A DNA stretch of 64,000 nt from Sphingosinicella sp. BN140058 (GTDB taxonomy: Bacteria; Pseudomonadota; Alphaproteobacteria; Sphingomonadales; Sphingomonadaceae), in contig NZ_CP035501.1 of the NCBI RefSeq assembly GCF_004135585.1, positions 2,737,501 to 2,801,500 of the forward strand, in the 5' to 3' direction. The translations under genes and the position numbers were made by a program. The notes beneath the pieces are model-generated. The model did not search any database. It saw nothing but the letters and a program-made list of their open reading frames with translations, and was not told the DNA's origin. Below are positions 9,814-19,547 of this stretch, in pieces (position 1 is the first letter of the stretch; each line of letters starts with the position of its first letter).

Positions 9814-9952
9814 TTCATCCTCCCTGTCCGCGAAGCGGATGGGGAGGGGGACCGCGTGAAACGCGGTGGAGGGGCTCGCCGCGCGGCTGGCCCCTCCACC
9901 ATTCTTCGAATGGTCCCCCTCCCCATGAGCTTCGCTCACAGGGAGGATGAAC
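9814..9952. repeat. Composite palindromic repeat, copy 1 (between ybbA and ybbP)
   Basis: A roughly 140-bp inverted-repeat unit. Left arm: a CCTCCC...GGGAGG-type hairpin, then GGGGGACCGC, a small hairpin and GCGGTGGAGGGG. The right arm is its mirror image, CCCCTCCACC, a small hairpin, GGTCCCCCTCCCC and a last hairpin. Related units lie at about 26146-26285 and 54609-54738. It fills the whole space between the two ABC-transporter genes. Confidence 0.75.
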
Positions 9953-9962
9953 TTCCCCGCGC

Positions 9963-10649
9963 TCACGACCGCGAATCCCGCGCGATCTGCCCGTCCTGCA
10001 TCTCCAGCACCCGCTCGCATCGTTCGGCGAGGCTTGGATCGTGGGTGATGACGAGCAGGGTCGCCGCCGTCTCGCGCTGGCGCGCGAACAGAAGGTCGAG
10101 GATGGCGTGACCGGTGGCCGCGTCGAGATTTCCGGTGGGCTCGTCGGCGAACAGGATCTGAGGGCTCGGCGCCATCGCGCGGGCGATCGCCACCCGCTGT
10201 TGCTCGCCGCCCGAAAGCTGGGCGGGGTAATGGCCGATCCGGTGGCCGAGGCCGACCGCCTCGAGCTCGCGCCGCGCGATCTCGAAAGCGTCGGCGCGGC
10301 CCGCAAGTTCGAGCGGCACGGCGACATTTTCGAGCGCGGTCATGGTCGGAAGCAGATGGAAGGCCTGGAGAACGATGCCGATCCGCCCCTGGCGGGCCCG
10401 GGCGAGCGCATCCTCGCCGAGGCTGGTGAAGTCCTCGCCCGCGATCCGGATGCTTCCCCCGCTCGCCCGCTCGAGACCGGAAAGCACCGCCATCAGGGAA
10501 GATTTTCCGCTTCCGGAGGGGCCGAGCAGTGCAACGCTCTGGCCGCTCGGGACTTGAAGGCCGATGCCGCGCAGGATCTCGACCCGGCCCGCACCCGAGC
10601 CGAGCGACAGCGTGACATTCGAAGCGTCGATAACGTAGGAGCCGGTCAT
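9963..10649 (-). CDS. ybbA: ABC exporter ATP-binding protein (YbbA/LolD-like)
   Basis: 228 residues, normal for the family. Walker A is GPSGSGKSS, the signature is LSGGEQQRVAIARA, Walker B is ILFADEPTGNLD and the switch His is in VITHD. It should energise the permease encoded 151 bp downstream across a palindromic repeat. The chosen ATG is 18 bp from the divergent esterase ATG; no Shine-Dalgarno sequence is visible in front of it, so translation may be leaderless or the start may lie slightly inside. The open frame continues upstream only as antisense of the esterase. Confidence 0.9.
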   Translation of the reverse strand: MTGSYVIDASNVTLSLGSGAGRVEILRGIGLQVPSGQSVALLGPSGSGKSSLMAVLSGLERASGGSIRIAGEDFTSLGEDALARARQGRIGIVLQAFHLLPTMTALENVAVPLELAGRADAFEIARRELEAVGLGHRIGHYPAQLSGGEQQRVAIARAMAPSPQILFADEPTGNLDAATGHAILDLLFARQRETAATLLVITHDPSLAERCERVLEMQDGQIARDSRS

Positions 10650-10667
10650 GTTGGGGAGAGAAATCCG

Positions 10668-11324
10668 ATGTCGTTTCGGTTCGCATATGGTGTGGCGGCG
10701 CGGCTTGTCTACGCGCTGCTGCTGATGGCCGCGGGAATCCCGGCCGAAGCCGCGGCGCGCGACGTCCACGTCCTCGCCTTCGGCGACAGCCTCACGGCCG
10801 GCTACGGCCTGCCGCCGGGCCAGGGATTCGCGCCTCAGCTCGAGGATTCCTTGCGGCGGCATGGCGTCCGCGCGTTCGTCACCAATGCCGGCGTGTCCGG
10901 CAACACCGCCGGTCAGGGGCGGGCACGGCTCGCCTGGACGCTCGACGGGCTGAAGCAGAAGCCGGATCTCGCGATCGTCGCGCTTGGCGCCAACGACATG
11001 CTGCGCGGCCTGCCGCCTCGGCAGACGCGCGAGGATCTCGACGCGATCCTGGCGGAGTTCAAGCGGCGCAATATTTCGGTGCTGGTCGTCGGCATGCTGG
11101 CGCCGCCCAATCTCGGGGCGCAATATCGCCGGGACTACGACACGATCTTTCCCGATCTCGCCCGCAAATATGGGTCGCCGCTCTACCCCTTCTTCCTTGC
11201 CGGAGTGGCCGGAAACATGGCGCTCAACCTGCCCGATCGGGTCCATCCCAACTTTCAAGGGATCAAGCGCGTCGTCAGCGGGATCACGCCGGCGGTGCTG
11301 AAGGCGCTCGAAACCGGCCGCTAG
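10668..11324 (+). CDS. tesA: Periplasmic GDSL arylesterase / lysophospholipase L1-like (TesA)
   Basis: 218 residues with a signal peptide (ARLVYALLLMAAGIPAEAAA). All SGNH blocks are present: FGDSLTAGYG (Ser), the Gly in NAGVSGNTA, GANDM (Asn) and DRVHPN (Asp and His). The family hydrolyses acyl-esters and thioesters in the periplasm. A GGGGAGAG ribosome site is 7 bp upstream of the ATG. It diverges from the ybbA-ybbP exporter genes. Confidence 0.92.
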   Translation: MSFRFAYGVAARLVYALLLMAAGIPAEAAARDVHVLAFGDSLTAGYGLPPGQGFAPQLEDSLRRHGVRAFVTNAGVSGNTAGQGRARLAWTLDGLKQKPDLAIVALGANDMLRGLPPRQTREDLDAILAEFKRRNISVLVVGMLAPPNLGAQYRRDYDTIFPDLARKYGSPLYPFFLAGVAGNMALNLPDRVHPNFQGIKRVVSGITPAVLKALETGR

Positions 11325-11372
11325 GCCTGTTTTCCCACGCGCAATCGCGATAGCCTCTCCACGGGAGGGGAG

Positions 11373-12944
11373 ATGGCGCAGCAGCCGGTCCAGGAAGCGT
11401 TCATCGGGTGCGATCCCTCGCGGTACGCCGGAGATCCGGCGCAGCGGCCGTGCGCCGATCTCCCCGATCTTCTCCGCAAACGCGCGATCCTGACGCCGGA
11501 TCGCGTGGCGCTGGAGGAGATCGGCTCTGGGCGCACGCTGACCTATGCGGCGCTCGATGCCCGCGCCGGGAAGGTGGCCGGCCTGCTCAGCGCGCACGGC
11601 GTCGGCGAAGGCGACCGCGTCGCGATCCTGTGCCGCAACCGCATCGGCTTCTTCGAACTGCTGTTCGGCTGCGCCAGGATCGGCGCGATCCTGGTCCCGC
11701 TCAACTGGCGGATGCCGCCGGCCGAACTCTTTCACCTGCTCGCCGATTGCACGCCGCGACTGCTGTTCCACGACGATGACGCAGCGCCGGCGGCATCGGC
11801 GCTGGCGGGCGCCGCCGCCACCATCAACCTGGACGCCGAATTCGAGGCGTTGGTGGCGGCTGCCCCCGATGGTCCGATTCGCGAGTCCTGGCCGGCGGAT
11901 GCGATCTGGTATCTGATCTACACGTCGGGAACGACCGGCCGGCCCAGGGGCGTGATCTACACCCGCGGCATGGCGGTCGCGAACTTCGTCAACATCGGAA
12001 CGGCGATCGACATCGCCGCCGCGGATGTCACCGCCGCCTTCCTCCCCAATTTTCACACCGCCGGCATCAATCTGCATGCGCTGCCGACGCTGATGCAGGG
12101 CGGTCGGGTGCTGATCCTGCCGGGCTTCGATGCCGAAAAGATCGTAGCGCTGCTCGAAGCCGAGCGTCTCGACACGATGTTCGCCGTGCCGACCGTCTAC
12201 CAGGCCCTGCTCGATCATCCGCGCTTCGCCGTCGCGCCGCTCTCCCGGGTCCGACACTGGGGCTGCGGCGGCGCGCCTTTGCCGGTTCGTACCGCGCTTC
12301 GCTGCCGCGATCTCGGCATACGATTGTGCAACGGCATGGGCATGACCGAGACCGGTCCCACCGCCTTGCTGTCCTCTCCGGCCGACGCCTGGGATCGGAT
12401 CGGAAGCGTCGGCAAGCCGCAGATGCTGGTCCGTGCTCGCATCGTCGATGGCGCCGGCAACGACGTCGCCGACGGGCAGGTGGGCGAATTGCTCTTTGCC
12501 GGCCCGGCCGTGACTCCGGGCTACTGGAACGATGCGGACGAGACGCGCGCCGCCTTCACCGACGACGGCTGGTTACGCTCCGGCGATCTCGCCCGCCGCG
12601 ATGCCGAGGGCTTCTATTACATTGCCGGACGCCGCAAGGAGATGTTCATCTCGGGCGGGGAGAATGTGTTTCCGGCCGAGGTCGAGGCCGTTCTCGCGCT
12701 CCATCCGGCGGTCGCCGAAGCCGCGGTGACGCCGGTGCCGGACGCGCAATGGGGCGAGGTCGGCTGCGCCTTCCTGTGCGTCGCCAACGATGCGGTGAGG
12801 CCGAGCGAGAGCGAACTCCTCGCCTTCTGCCGCGCCCGGCTGGCCGCCTACAAGGTGCCGAAGAGCTTCGAGTTCGTCGCGGCATTCCCGCGCACCGCCG
12901 CCGGCAAGGTGCAGAAGCACCTGCTCCAGCCGGGTCTCAGCTGA
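11373..12944 (+). CDS. AMP-forming acyl-CoA synthetase / ligase
   Basis: 523 residues, normal for class I adenylate-forming enzymes (ATP + carboxylate + CoA to acyl-CoA + AMP + PPi). The P-loop-like motif is YTSGTTGRPRGV, motif A5 is NGMGMTETGP, the hinge is SGDLARRDAEGFYYIAGR and the C-terminal catalytic Lys is in TAAGKVQK. The N-terminus is slightly extended. It is nearest to fatty-acid or aryl-CoA ligases and the substrate is not determinable. It follows the esterase by 48 bp on the same strand and converges on phoU with an 8-bp overlap. Confidence 0.9.
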   Translation: MAQQPVQEAFIGCDPSRYAGDPAQRPCADLPDLLRKRAILTPDRVALEEIGSGRTLTYAALDARAGKVAGLLSAHGVGEGDRVAILCRNRIGFFELLFGCARIGAILVPLNWRMPPAELFHLLADCTPRLLFHDDDAAPAASALAGAAATINLDAEFEALVAAAPDGPIRESWPADAIWYLIYTSGTTGRPRGVIYTRGMAVANFVNIGTAIDIAAADVTAAFLPNFHTAGINLHALPTLMQGGRVLILPGFDAEKIVALLEAERLDTMFAVPTVYQALLDHPRFAVAPLSRVRHWGCGGAPLPVRTALRCRDLGIRLCNGMGMTETGPTALLSSPADAWDRIGSVGKPQMLVRARIVDGAGNDVADGQVGELLFAGPAVTPGYWNDADETRAAFTDDGWLRSGDLARRDAEGFYYIAGRRKEMFISGGENVFPAEVEAVLALHPAVAEAAVTPVPDAQWGEVGCAFLCVANDAVRPSESELLAFCRARLAAYKVPKSFEFVAAFPRTAAGKVQKHLLQPGLS

Positions 12945-13638
12945 TCGCCGACGGGTCCTCGCCGCGCTCGCGCTCGCCGAGATGGGTGCCGGTGGCCGCG
13001 AAATAGACCATTTCGGCGACGTTGGTGGCATGGTCGCCGATCCGCTCCAGATTCTTGGCGACGAACAGCAAATGGGTGGCGGCGGTGATGTTCTGCGGAT
13101 CCTCCATCATGAAGGTGAGCAGGGTCCGAAACAGGCTGTTGTAGAAATCGTCGACGGCACGGTCGCGCTCGCAGACCTCGACCGCCTTCTTCGCGTCGCG
13201 CTGGACGAACGCGTCGAGCACCATGTGGACCATCTCGCCGGTGATCCGCGCCATTTCCGGCAGCAGCGACAGCGGGCGCAGCTCGGAGCTGCCTTCGATG
13301 GCGTGAACCCGCTTGGCGATGTTCTTGGCATAATCGCCGATCCGCTCGACCAGGCCGGCGATCTTCAGCGCCGCGACCACCTCCCGCAGATCGTCCGCCA
13401 TCGGCGCGCGCAACGCGATGATCTGCACGGCCAGTCGCTCGACCTCGACTTCGAGCACGTCGAGCTTCGCGTCGTTGGCGATCACGGTCGCCGCCGCATC
13501 GGGGTCGCGGCGGACGAGCGCGCGCATCGAATCCGCGATCGCCGCTTCGGCAAGGCCGCCCATTTCGGCAATGTTGGCGCGAAGCTGGTTGAGATCCTGA
13601 TCGAACGCCTTGATCGTGTGACCGGTCGTGATGCCCAT
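12937..13638 (-). CDS. phoU: Phosphate transport system regulator PhoU
   Basis: 233 residues with the two PhoU three-helix repeats and their metal-binding E/D motifs (ERIGDYAKNIAKR and ERIGDHATNVAE). PhoU links the state of the Pst transporter to the kinase PhoR and restrains phosphate uptake when phosphate is plentiful. It is the last gene of the pst cluster, 11 bp after pstB, and its 3' end overlaps the convergent acyl-CoA synthetase gene. Confidence 0.95.
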   Translation of the reverse strand: MGITTGHTIKAFDQDLNQLRANIAEMGGLAEAAIADSMRALVRRDPDAAATVIANDAKLDVLEVEVERLAVQIIALRAPMADDLREVVAALKIAGLVERIGDYAKNIAKRVHAIEGSSELRPLSLLPEMARITGEMVHMVLDAFVQRDAKKAVEVCERDRAVDDFYNSLFRTLLTFMMEDPQNITAATHLLFVAKNLERIGDHATNVAEMVYFAATGTHLGERERGEDPSAIS

Positions 13639-13649
13639 TCAAGCTCTCC

Positions 13650-14456
13650 TCAGCCGTAGCGGCCGGTAATGTAATCCTTGGTACGCTCGACCCGAGGATT
13701 GGTGAATATCTCCGACGTCTCGCCATATTCGACGAGGTTGCCGAGGTGGAAGAAGGCGGTGCGCTGCGACACGCGTGCCGCCTGCTGCATGTTGTGGGTG
13801 ACGATGACGATCGCGTAGCGGCCGCGCAGCTCGTGAATCAACTCCTCGATCTTGGCGGTGGCGATCGGGTCGAGCGCGCTGCACGGCTCGTCCATCAGGA
13901 TCACTTCCGGCTCGACCGCGATCGCGCGGGCGATGCACAGGCGCTGCTGCTGTCCGCCCGACAAGGCGGTGCCGCTTTCCTGAAGGCGGTCCTTGACCTC
14001 TTCCCACAGGCCGGCGCGCTTCAGCGATTGCTCGACGATCCCGTCCATCTCGGACCGGCCCGCGGCGAGGCCATGGATGCGGGGGCCGTAGGCGACATTC
14101 TCGTAGATCGATTTCGGAAACGGGTTGGGCTTCTGGAAGACCATGCCGACCCGGGCGCGCAGCTGCACCACGTCCATCGACGGGGCATAGATATTCTCGC
14201 CGTCCAGCTCGATCGCGCCGTCCACCCGCGCGTTGGCGATGGTGTCGTTCATCCGGTTCAAGGTGCGCAGGAAGGTCGACTTCCCGCAGCCCGAGGGGCC
14301 GATGAAGGCGGTGACATGTTCCTGGCTGACGTCGATCGAGACGGAGTCGATCGCCTTCTTGGCGCCGTAATAGACGCTGACGTCGCGCGCCGTCATCTTG
14401 GGCGCGGCGTCGTTGGAGAGGCGTGTCTCCGTGGTCATGGTCTGCATATCGTTCAT
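13650..14456 (-). CDS. pstB: Phosphate ABC transporter ATP-binding protein PstB
   Basis: 268 residues. Walker A is GPSGCGKST, the signature is [14 protein letters not shown], Walker B is [12 protein letters not shown] and the switch His is in VTHNMQQA, matching PstB. It powers high-affinity phosphate import. The ATG used (MNDMQTM) begins 5 bp after the pstA stop; the longer open frame upstream is antisense or shadow of pstA. Confidence 0.95.
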   Translation of the reverse strand: MNDMQTMTTETRLSNDAAPKMTARDVSVYYGAKKAIDSVSIDVSQEHVTAFIGPSGCGKSTFLRTLNRMNDTIANARVDGAIELDGENIYAPSMDVVQLRARVGMVFQKPNPFPKSIYENVAYGPRIHGLAAGRSEMDGIVEQSLKRAGLWEEVKDRLQESGTALSGGQQQRLCIARAIAVEPEVILMDEPCSALDPIATAKIEELIHELRGRYAIVIVTHNMQQAARVSQRTAFFHLGNLVEYGETSEIFTNPRVERTKDYITGRYG

Positions 14457-14461
14457 CTCTG

Positions 14462-15688
14462 TCACCAGCGGCGTTCGAACTTGTTGCGGAGGTAGATGGC
14501 CAGCCCGTTCATCGCGAGCAGGAAGACGAGCAGCACGATGATCGCCGCGGACGTCTTCTCGACGAAGCCCCGGCTGACCTCGTCCGACCAGAGGAAGATC
14601 TGGACCGGAAGCACGCTCGCCGGAGCGGTGATGCCCGACGGCGGCGTGGCGATGAACGCGCGCATGCCGATCATCAGCAACGGCGCGGTCTCGCCGAGCG
14701 CGCGGGCCATGCCGATGATCGTCCCGGTGAGGATGCCCGGCAGCGCCAGCGGCAGCACGTGGTGGAAGACGACCTGGACCTTGCTGGCGCCGATGCCGAG
14801 GGCGGCGTCGCGGATGGACGGCGGCACCGATTTGATTGCGTTGCGTCCGGCGATGACGATCACCGGCATCGTCATCAGGGCGAGGGTAAGCCCACCGACG
14901 AGTGGGGCCGAACGCGGCAGGTGCATCGTGTTGAGAAACACGGCGAGGCCGAGCAGGCCGAAGATGATCGACGGCACCGCCGCAAGATTGTTGATCGAGA
15001 CCTCGATGAAGTCCGTCCAGCGATTCCGCTTCGCATATTCCTCGAGATAGACGGCCGACAGCACGCCGATCGGGAAGGCGAGGCCAAGGGTGACGATCAT
15101 CGTCAGCAGCGAACCCTTGAACGCACCCCAGATCCCGACCGAGGCCGGGTCGGTGGCGTCCGCCGAGACCAGGAAATCGGTGTTGAACGTCGTGCGCAGC
15201 GCGTCGCGGCCGTCGAGGGACGCGACGATGCCTTCGGACGTCGCGTCGCCATTGCCCTTGAAGGCGGTGTCGACGTTGGTTGCCGCCGGCAGCCACATCG
15301 TCTCCTTGCGGGAGAGCAGGGCGGGATCCTGCTCGATAGCCCGCTCGACCCGAAGCCAGGCGGTGTCGGACAGCAAGCGGGCGCCGTTGCGGCCATATTG
15401 CGAGTCCGCCGCAGCCGCCACGGCACCTTCGATCTCGCCGCCGGTGCTGGACGCGAGCAGGGCGCTGCGCGGGAAATCGAGTTCGAGCCGGATCTCGGTC
15501 TGGCGGAAACCGCCGGCGCCCTTGGCGATCATCGTCACCAGCAGGAAGGCCAGGAAGGCGGCGGAGATCAGGATGGCGGCGAGGCCCAACCACCGGAAGC
15601 GGCGTTCCGTGGCATAGCGCCGGCGGATCCGCCTTTGCATCGCATTGCCCTTCCAGTCGGTGGGGGCGCGCAGGACGGTCTCACTCAT
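14462..15688 (-). CDS. pstA: Phosphate ABC transporter permease PstA
   Basis: 408 residues, longer than the roughly 290-residue E. coli protein because of a periplasmic insert of about 120 residues between TM1 and TM2, as in other alphaproteobacteria. The inner-membrane permease motif (EAA loop) is at [23 protein letters not shown]. It overlaps the pstC stop by 8 bp, indicating coupled translation. Confidence 0.95.
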   Translation of the reverse strand: MSETVLRAPTDWKGNAMQRRIRRRYATERRFRWLGLAAILISAAFLAFLLVTMIAKGAGGFRQTEIRLELDFPRSALLASSTGGEIEGAVAAAADSQYGRNGARLLSDTAWLRVERAIEQDPALLSRKETMWLPAATNVDTAFKGNGDATSEGIVASLDGRDALRTTFNTDFLVSADATDPASVGIWGAFKGSLLTMIVTLGLAFPIGVLSAVYLEEYAKRNRWTDFIEVSINNLAAVPSIIFGLLGLAVFLNTMHLPRSAPLVGGLTLALMTMPVIVIAGRNAIKSVPPSIRDAALGIGASKVQVVFHHVLPLALPGILTGTIIGMARALGETAPLLMIGMRAFIATPPSGITAPASVLPVQIFLWSDEVSRGFVEKTSAAIIVLLVFLLAMNGLAIYLRNKFERRW

Positions 15689-17069
15689 AGGCTTCGCGAT
15701 ACTTTTTCACGACGCGCAGGGCGACGATGTTGAGGAGCAGGGTGACGATGAACAGGACCAGCCCCAGCGCGAACGCGGCCAGGGTCTTGGCGCTGTCGAA
15801 TTCCTGATCGCCGGTCAGCAGCTGGACGATCTGGGTGGTCACGGTGGTGACGCTTGCGAACGGGTTGGCGGTAAGATTGGCGGCGAGGCCGGCCGCCATC
15901 ACCACGATCATCGTCTCGCCGATCGCGCGGCTGACGGCGAGCAGGACGCCGCCGACGATGCCGGGCAGGGCGGCGGGGACGATGACCTTGCGGATCGTCT
16001 CCGACGTGGTCGCGCCCATCGCCAGCGATCCGTCGCGCATCGCCTGCGGCACCGCGGTGATCGAATCGTCGGCCATCGAAGACACGAACGGGATGATCAT
16101 GATTCCCATCACCAGGCCGGCGGCGAGCGCGCTTTCCGAGGTGGCGCTGGCGACTCCGATCGCCTTGCCGAAATCGCGGATCAGCGGCGCCACGGTGAGC
16201 GCCGCGAAATAGCCGTAGACGACGGTCGGGACGCCGGCGAGCATCTCGAGCATCGGCTTCATCCAGCGCCGCACCGCGGGTCTGGCATATTGGGTGAGGT
16301 AGATCGCGCTCATCAGCCCGAGCGGGATCGCCACCAGCATGGCGATGATCGCACCGATGAAGATCGTGCCCCAGAAAAGCGGGATCGCGCCGAAGCCGCC
16401 GGAGGAGCCAGCCTGGTCCGCGCGGATCGCGATCTGCGGGCTCCAATGGGTTCCGAACAGGAATTCGATTGGGTTGACCAGCGAGAAGAAGCGGATCGAT
16501 TCGAATAGCAGGGAGGCGATGATCCCCGCCGTGGTCAGGATCGCGATCGTCGACGCGGCGAGCAGCCCGGCCATCACCAGCCGCTCGACCTTGGTGCGAG
16601 CGCGGAAATGCGGCGACACCCGGCTGAACGCGAATGCGCCGCCGGCGAAGGCGAGCAGCAGGGCGACGACGGCGCCGATCGTGCGATAATGGCCGAGCGC
16701 GCTCCTGTAGACCGGCGCAAGCTCGCTCGATTGCGGGTTGAACCCGCCGGGACGGTCGCCCTCGGCGATCTCGCGCGCTTCGCGCAGGATCGCCGCGCGC
16801 TGCATCTCGAACGGCGGCAGGGTGGCAGCGGCCGGGCTCGTCATCACCTGCTCGGTGACGAGGTTGCCGGACACGGGGGTCCAGACCGCCAGGAACAGCA
16901 AGGCCGGCACCGCCGCCCACAGGGCGACGTACCAGCCATGATAATTGGGCAGCGAATGGGCACGCTCCGCCCCCGCCGCGCGGCGAAAGGCGATCGCCCG
17001 CGCCCGCGCCATCAGCCAGCCCAGGGCGGCGAGGCCGAGGACGATCACGAAAAGTGCGAGCGACGTCAC
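15681..17069 (-). CDS. pstC: Phosphate ABC transporter permease PstC
   Basis: 462 residues with an N-terminal extension carrying extra TM segments and a periplasmic part, as in the long alphaproteobacterial PstC. The EAA loop is at GATTSETIRKVIVPAALPGIVGG. It partners PstA in the inner membrane. It lies 82 bp downstream of pstS. Confidence 0.95.
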   Translation of the reverse strand: MTSLALFVIVLGLAALGWLMARARAIAFRRAAGAERAHSLPNYHGWYVALWAAVPALLFLAVWTPVSGNLVTEQVMTSPAAATLPPFEMQRAAILREAREIAEGDRPGGFNPQSSELAPVYRSALGHYRTIGAVVALLLAFAGGAFAFSRVSPHFRARTKVERLVMAGLLAASTIAILTTAGIIASLLFESIRFFSLVNPIEFLFGTHWSPQIAIRADQAGSSGGFGAIPLFWGTIFIGAIIAMLVAIPLGLMSAIYLTQYARPAVRRWMKPMLEMLAGVPTVVYGYFAALTVAPLIRDFGKAIGVASATSESALAAGLVMGIMIIPFVSSMADDSITAVPQAMRDGSLAMGATTSETIRKVIVPAALPGIVGGVLLAVSRAIGETMIVVMAAGLAANLTANPFASVTTVTTQIVQLLTGDQEFDSAKTLAAFALGLVLFIVTLLLNIVALRVVKKYREAYE

Positions 17070-17151
17070 GTTCGGGCGTGGTCCTTGTTGAAGAGCATCT
17101 GCGGAAAGGCGGCTAGCGCCTCTCCGCGACAGAGATGCGACAATCGACGGG

Positions 17152-18195
17152 TTACTTGAGGTCGGCGCCGTTCAGCGGCGTCAGCTGGGTCGCAGCCTGG
17201 ACCGCCTTCGCCTGCACGTCGGCGGGCGAGGGGATGAGGCCGCGGCGCTCCAGATAGCCGCCCTTGCCCCAGGCGCGGCTATATTCGGCGAGGAACTCCT
17301 TCATGCCCGGAACCGCATTCACATGCTCGCCCTTGGCGTAGACGTAGACCTGGCGCGCGCCGGGATAGGTCAAGGCGGAGATCGTCTCCGCGGTCGGCGC
17401 AGTGCCGTTCAACGGAATGCCCCGGACCTTGTCGGTATTTTCCTCGAGGAAGGAATAACCGAGGATGCCGATCGCTCCCGGATCCTGGGTGACCTTCTGG
17501 ACGAGCAGGTTGTCGTTCTCGCCCGCATCGACCCAGGCGCCGTCCTCGCGGACCTTGGTGCACAGGTCCTTGTGCTTGTCCTTGTCGGTGTCCTTGAGCG
17601 CCTTCATCGCCGGATCGCTCTCGCAGCCTTTTTCGAGGATCAGCTCGGCGAAGCTGTCGCGAGTGCCGGACGTCGTCGGCGGCCCGAACACGCGGATCGG
17701 AATCGCCGGCAGCGACGCATTGACGTCCTTCCAGGTCTTGGCGGTGTTCGGCTTGCCGAACGGATTGGCGGCGACCGCCTTGTAGACGTCGGCGGTGCTG
17801 AGCTGGAAGCCGGGCGCGTTGTTCGCCTCGATGAGGGCGAGGCCGTCGATCCCAACCGGAACCTCGATGATCGTCTTGACGCCGTTCTTGGCGCAATCGT
17901 CGAACTCGGATTTCTTGATCCGGCGCGAGGCGTTGGTCATGTCGGGGAAGGTGTCGCCGACGCCCGCGCAGAACAATTTCATGCCCGCCCCGGTGCCGGT
18001 CGATTCGACGATCGCGCTCATCCCCTGATTGGCGCGCTGGAATTGCTCCGCGACCGCTGTCGTGAACGGATACACGGTGGAAGAGCCGACGATCTGGAGC
18101 TGCTGGCCGGCACCGCTGCCGCCCGATTGTCCGCCGCCGCCGCAGCCCGCGAGTGCCAGCGCCGCCAGCGACGCCGCGATAAACCGCTTGTTCAA
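17152..18195 (-). CDS. pstS: Phosphate-binding lipoprotein PstS
   Basis: 347 residues. The signal ends in a lipobox (LALAGC), so it is a lipid-anchored substrate-binding protein, followed by a Gly/Ser linker. Phosphate-contact segments are visible: GSSTVYPF near residue 40, STGTGAGMK and GTRDSF. It delivers phosphate to PstC/PstA. A triple PHO box lies 69-97 bp upstream, so it should be induced by phosphate starvation through PhoB. Confidence 0.95.
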   Translation of the reverse strand: MNKRFIAASLAALALAGCGGGGQSGGSGAGQQLQIVGSSTVYPFTTAVAEQFQRANQGMSAIVESTGTGAGMKLFCAGVGDTFPDMTNASRRIKKSEFDDCAKNGVKTIIEVPVGIDGLALIEANNAPGFQLSTADVYKAVAANPFGKPNTAKTWKDVNASLPAIPIRVFGPPTTSGTRDSFAELILEKGCESDPAMKALKDTDKDKHKDLCTKVREDGAWVDAGENDNLLVQKVTQDPGAIGILGYSFLEENTDKVRGIPLNGTAPTAETISALTYPGARQVYVYAKGEHVNAVPGMKEFLAEYSRAWGKGGYLERRGLIPSPADVQAKAVQAATQLTPLNGADLK

Positions 18196-18263
18196 TTGAG
18201 CCTCCCAAACATGTCCCGCAATCGGGACCTGCAGCCTGACTAGGCCGGTTTAGAGAGTCTCCT

Positions 18264-18292
18264 GTGACACTCGCATGACACTTTCATGACAC
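18264..18292 (-). promoter_or_regulatory. Triple PHO box upstream of pstS
   Basis: Read on the minus strand there are three 7-bp units, GTGTCAT, GTGTCAT and GTGTCAC, each separated by 4 bp, giving the 11-bp periodicity of PhoB sites (consensus CTGTCAT with AT-rich spacers). They lie upstream of pstS and overlap the last codons of phoR, so pstSCAB-phoU can be induced from inside phoR. Confidence 0.85.
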
Positions 18293-19501
18293 GACTTGGC
18301 CGTCCGCCGGAGGCCGTGGCAGCAGCACGTGGACGGAGGTTCCCTCGCCTAGCGTGCTGCGGATGTCGAGCCGCCCGCGATGGCGCCAGACGATGTGCTT
18401 GACGATGGCGAGGCCGAGCCCGGTTCCGCCCTGCGCCCGGCTGCGGCTGGCATTGACCCGGTAGAAGCGCTCGGTGAGACGCGGCAGGAAGGCCGGGTCG
18501 ATGCCCTCGCCGCGGTCGGTGACGATCATTCGCACCATCTCCCGCGCATCCTCGAACGTCACCGTGATCGGCGTCCCGGCGCTGCCATATTTGACCGCGT
18601 TGACGACGAGGTTGCGGATTAACTGGAGCAATTGGCCGTGATCGCCGGCGACGATGGTGCCGTGGCTGCGATTCGCGATCTCCAGAACATTGCCATGCTC
18701 GGCGAGCAGCGCACCGCAGCCGGAGCGGACTTCTTCGACCAAAGGGATGAGGTCGAGGGGTTCCGTCGGCGGACGGAAACGCTCTGCCTCAATTCGGGAC
18801 AATGACATCAGATCGTCAATCAGCGTCTGCATACGCTTGCCCTCGGCATCCATGATGCCGAGGAACCGTTCGCGCAGCTCCGCATCGCCGCCCGCGCTCT
18901 CGTCGCGCAGGGTCTCGATGAAGCCGAGCACGGTGGCCAGAGGAGTTCGAAGCTCGTGGCTTGCATTGGCGACGAAATCGACCCGCATCTTCTCGGCCGC
19001 GACTGCCTCGCTGCGGTCGGCGAGCCGCACCAGGCGCAGGCCGCTGGGCAGGGCCGCGATCGTCATCAGCCAGCGACGGTCGGCTTCACCGAGCCCGGTC
19101 ACCTCGATCTGCTCGACGGTTTCGCCCTGGTGGGCGGCGAGGCGCTCGAGCACCGCCGGATGGCGGACGGCGAGGCGGACGTCCTGGCCTTCGACCGATT
19201 CGCCGAACAGGATCCGCGCCGCCGGATTGGCCACCAGCACTCGCCCGCTCTGCAGCAGGATCATCGGCTCCGGCAGCGGCTGGACGATCTCGCGGGCGAG
19301 CCGCTCGACATCCTCGGCGCCCGCCTCGGGCGCCCGGATCGGTTCCGGGAAGAAATAGGCGTTCCAGCAGATCAGCACCGCCACAGCGCCGCCGAGCAGG
19401 CCGAGCAACGCCCCCCAGACGGGGGCGTCGACGCTCTGCGCCGCGATGAGGACGAGCGCGACGATGGCGGCGGCGGAGAGGAAACGAACGGGAAGGCGCA
19501 T
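18284..19501 (-). CDS. phoR: Phosphate-regulon sensor histidine kinase PhoR
   Basis: 405 residues from the ATG preceded by AGGAGG (MRLPVRFLSAAAIV); an upstream in-frame start would add 12 unlikely residues. Two short N-terminal TM helices are followed by a PAS-like domain at about residues 60-165, the H-box with phospho-accepting His about 182 (NASHELRTP), and the N, G1 (DRGEGID) and G2 (GTGLGLAIVKH) ATPase boxes. It phosphorylates PhoB under phosphate limitation. No phoB lies next to it; the gene is first in the pst cluster and divergent from a porin gene. Confidence 0.93.
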   Translation of the reverse strand: MRLPVRFLSAAAIVALVLIAAQSVDAPVWGALLGLLGGAVAVLICWNAYFFPEPIRAPEAGAEDVERLAREIVQPLPEPMILLQSGRVLVANPAARILFGESVEGQDVRLAVRHPAVLERLAAHQGETVEQIEVTGLGEADRRWLMTIAALPSGLRLVRLADRSEAVAAEKMRVDFVANASHELRTPLATVLGFIETLRDESAGGDAELRERFLGIMDAEGKRMQTLIDDLMSLSRIEAERFRPPTEPLDLIPLVEEVRSGCGALLAEHGNVLEIANRSHGTIVAGDHGQLLQLIRNLVVNAVKYGSAGTPITVTFEDAREMVRMIVTDRGEGIDPAFLPRLTERFYRVNASRSRAQGGTGLGLAIVKHIVWRHRGRLDIRSTLGEGTSVHVLLPRPPADGQVVS

Positions 19502-19547
19502 CGCGTTCCTCCTAGCGCGACATGCCGCAACGCACAAAGTGCGCGAA

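Noticed and set aside
10650..12257. Upstream extension of the ybbA frame on the minus strand
   Set aside because: Antisense to the esterase and synthetase genes; the ABC domain starts cleanly at MTGSYVIDASNV.
14423..15733. 436-residue plus-strand frame
   Set aside because: Antisense to pstA; His/Asp/Arg-rich product typical of a shadow frame.
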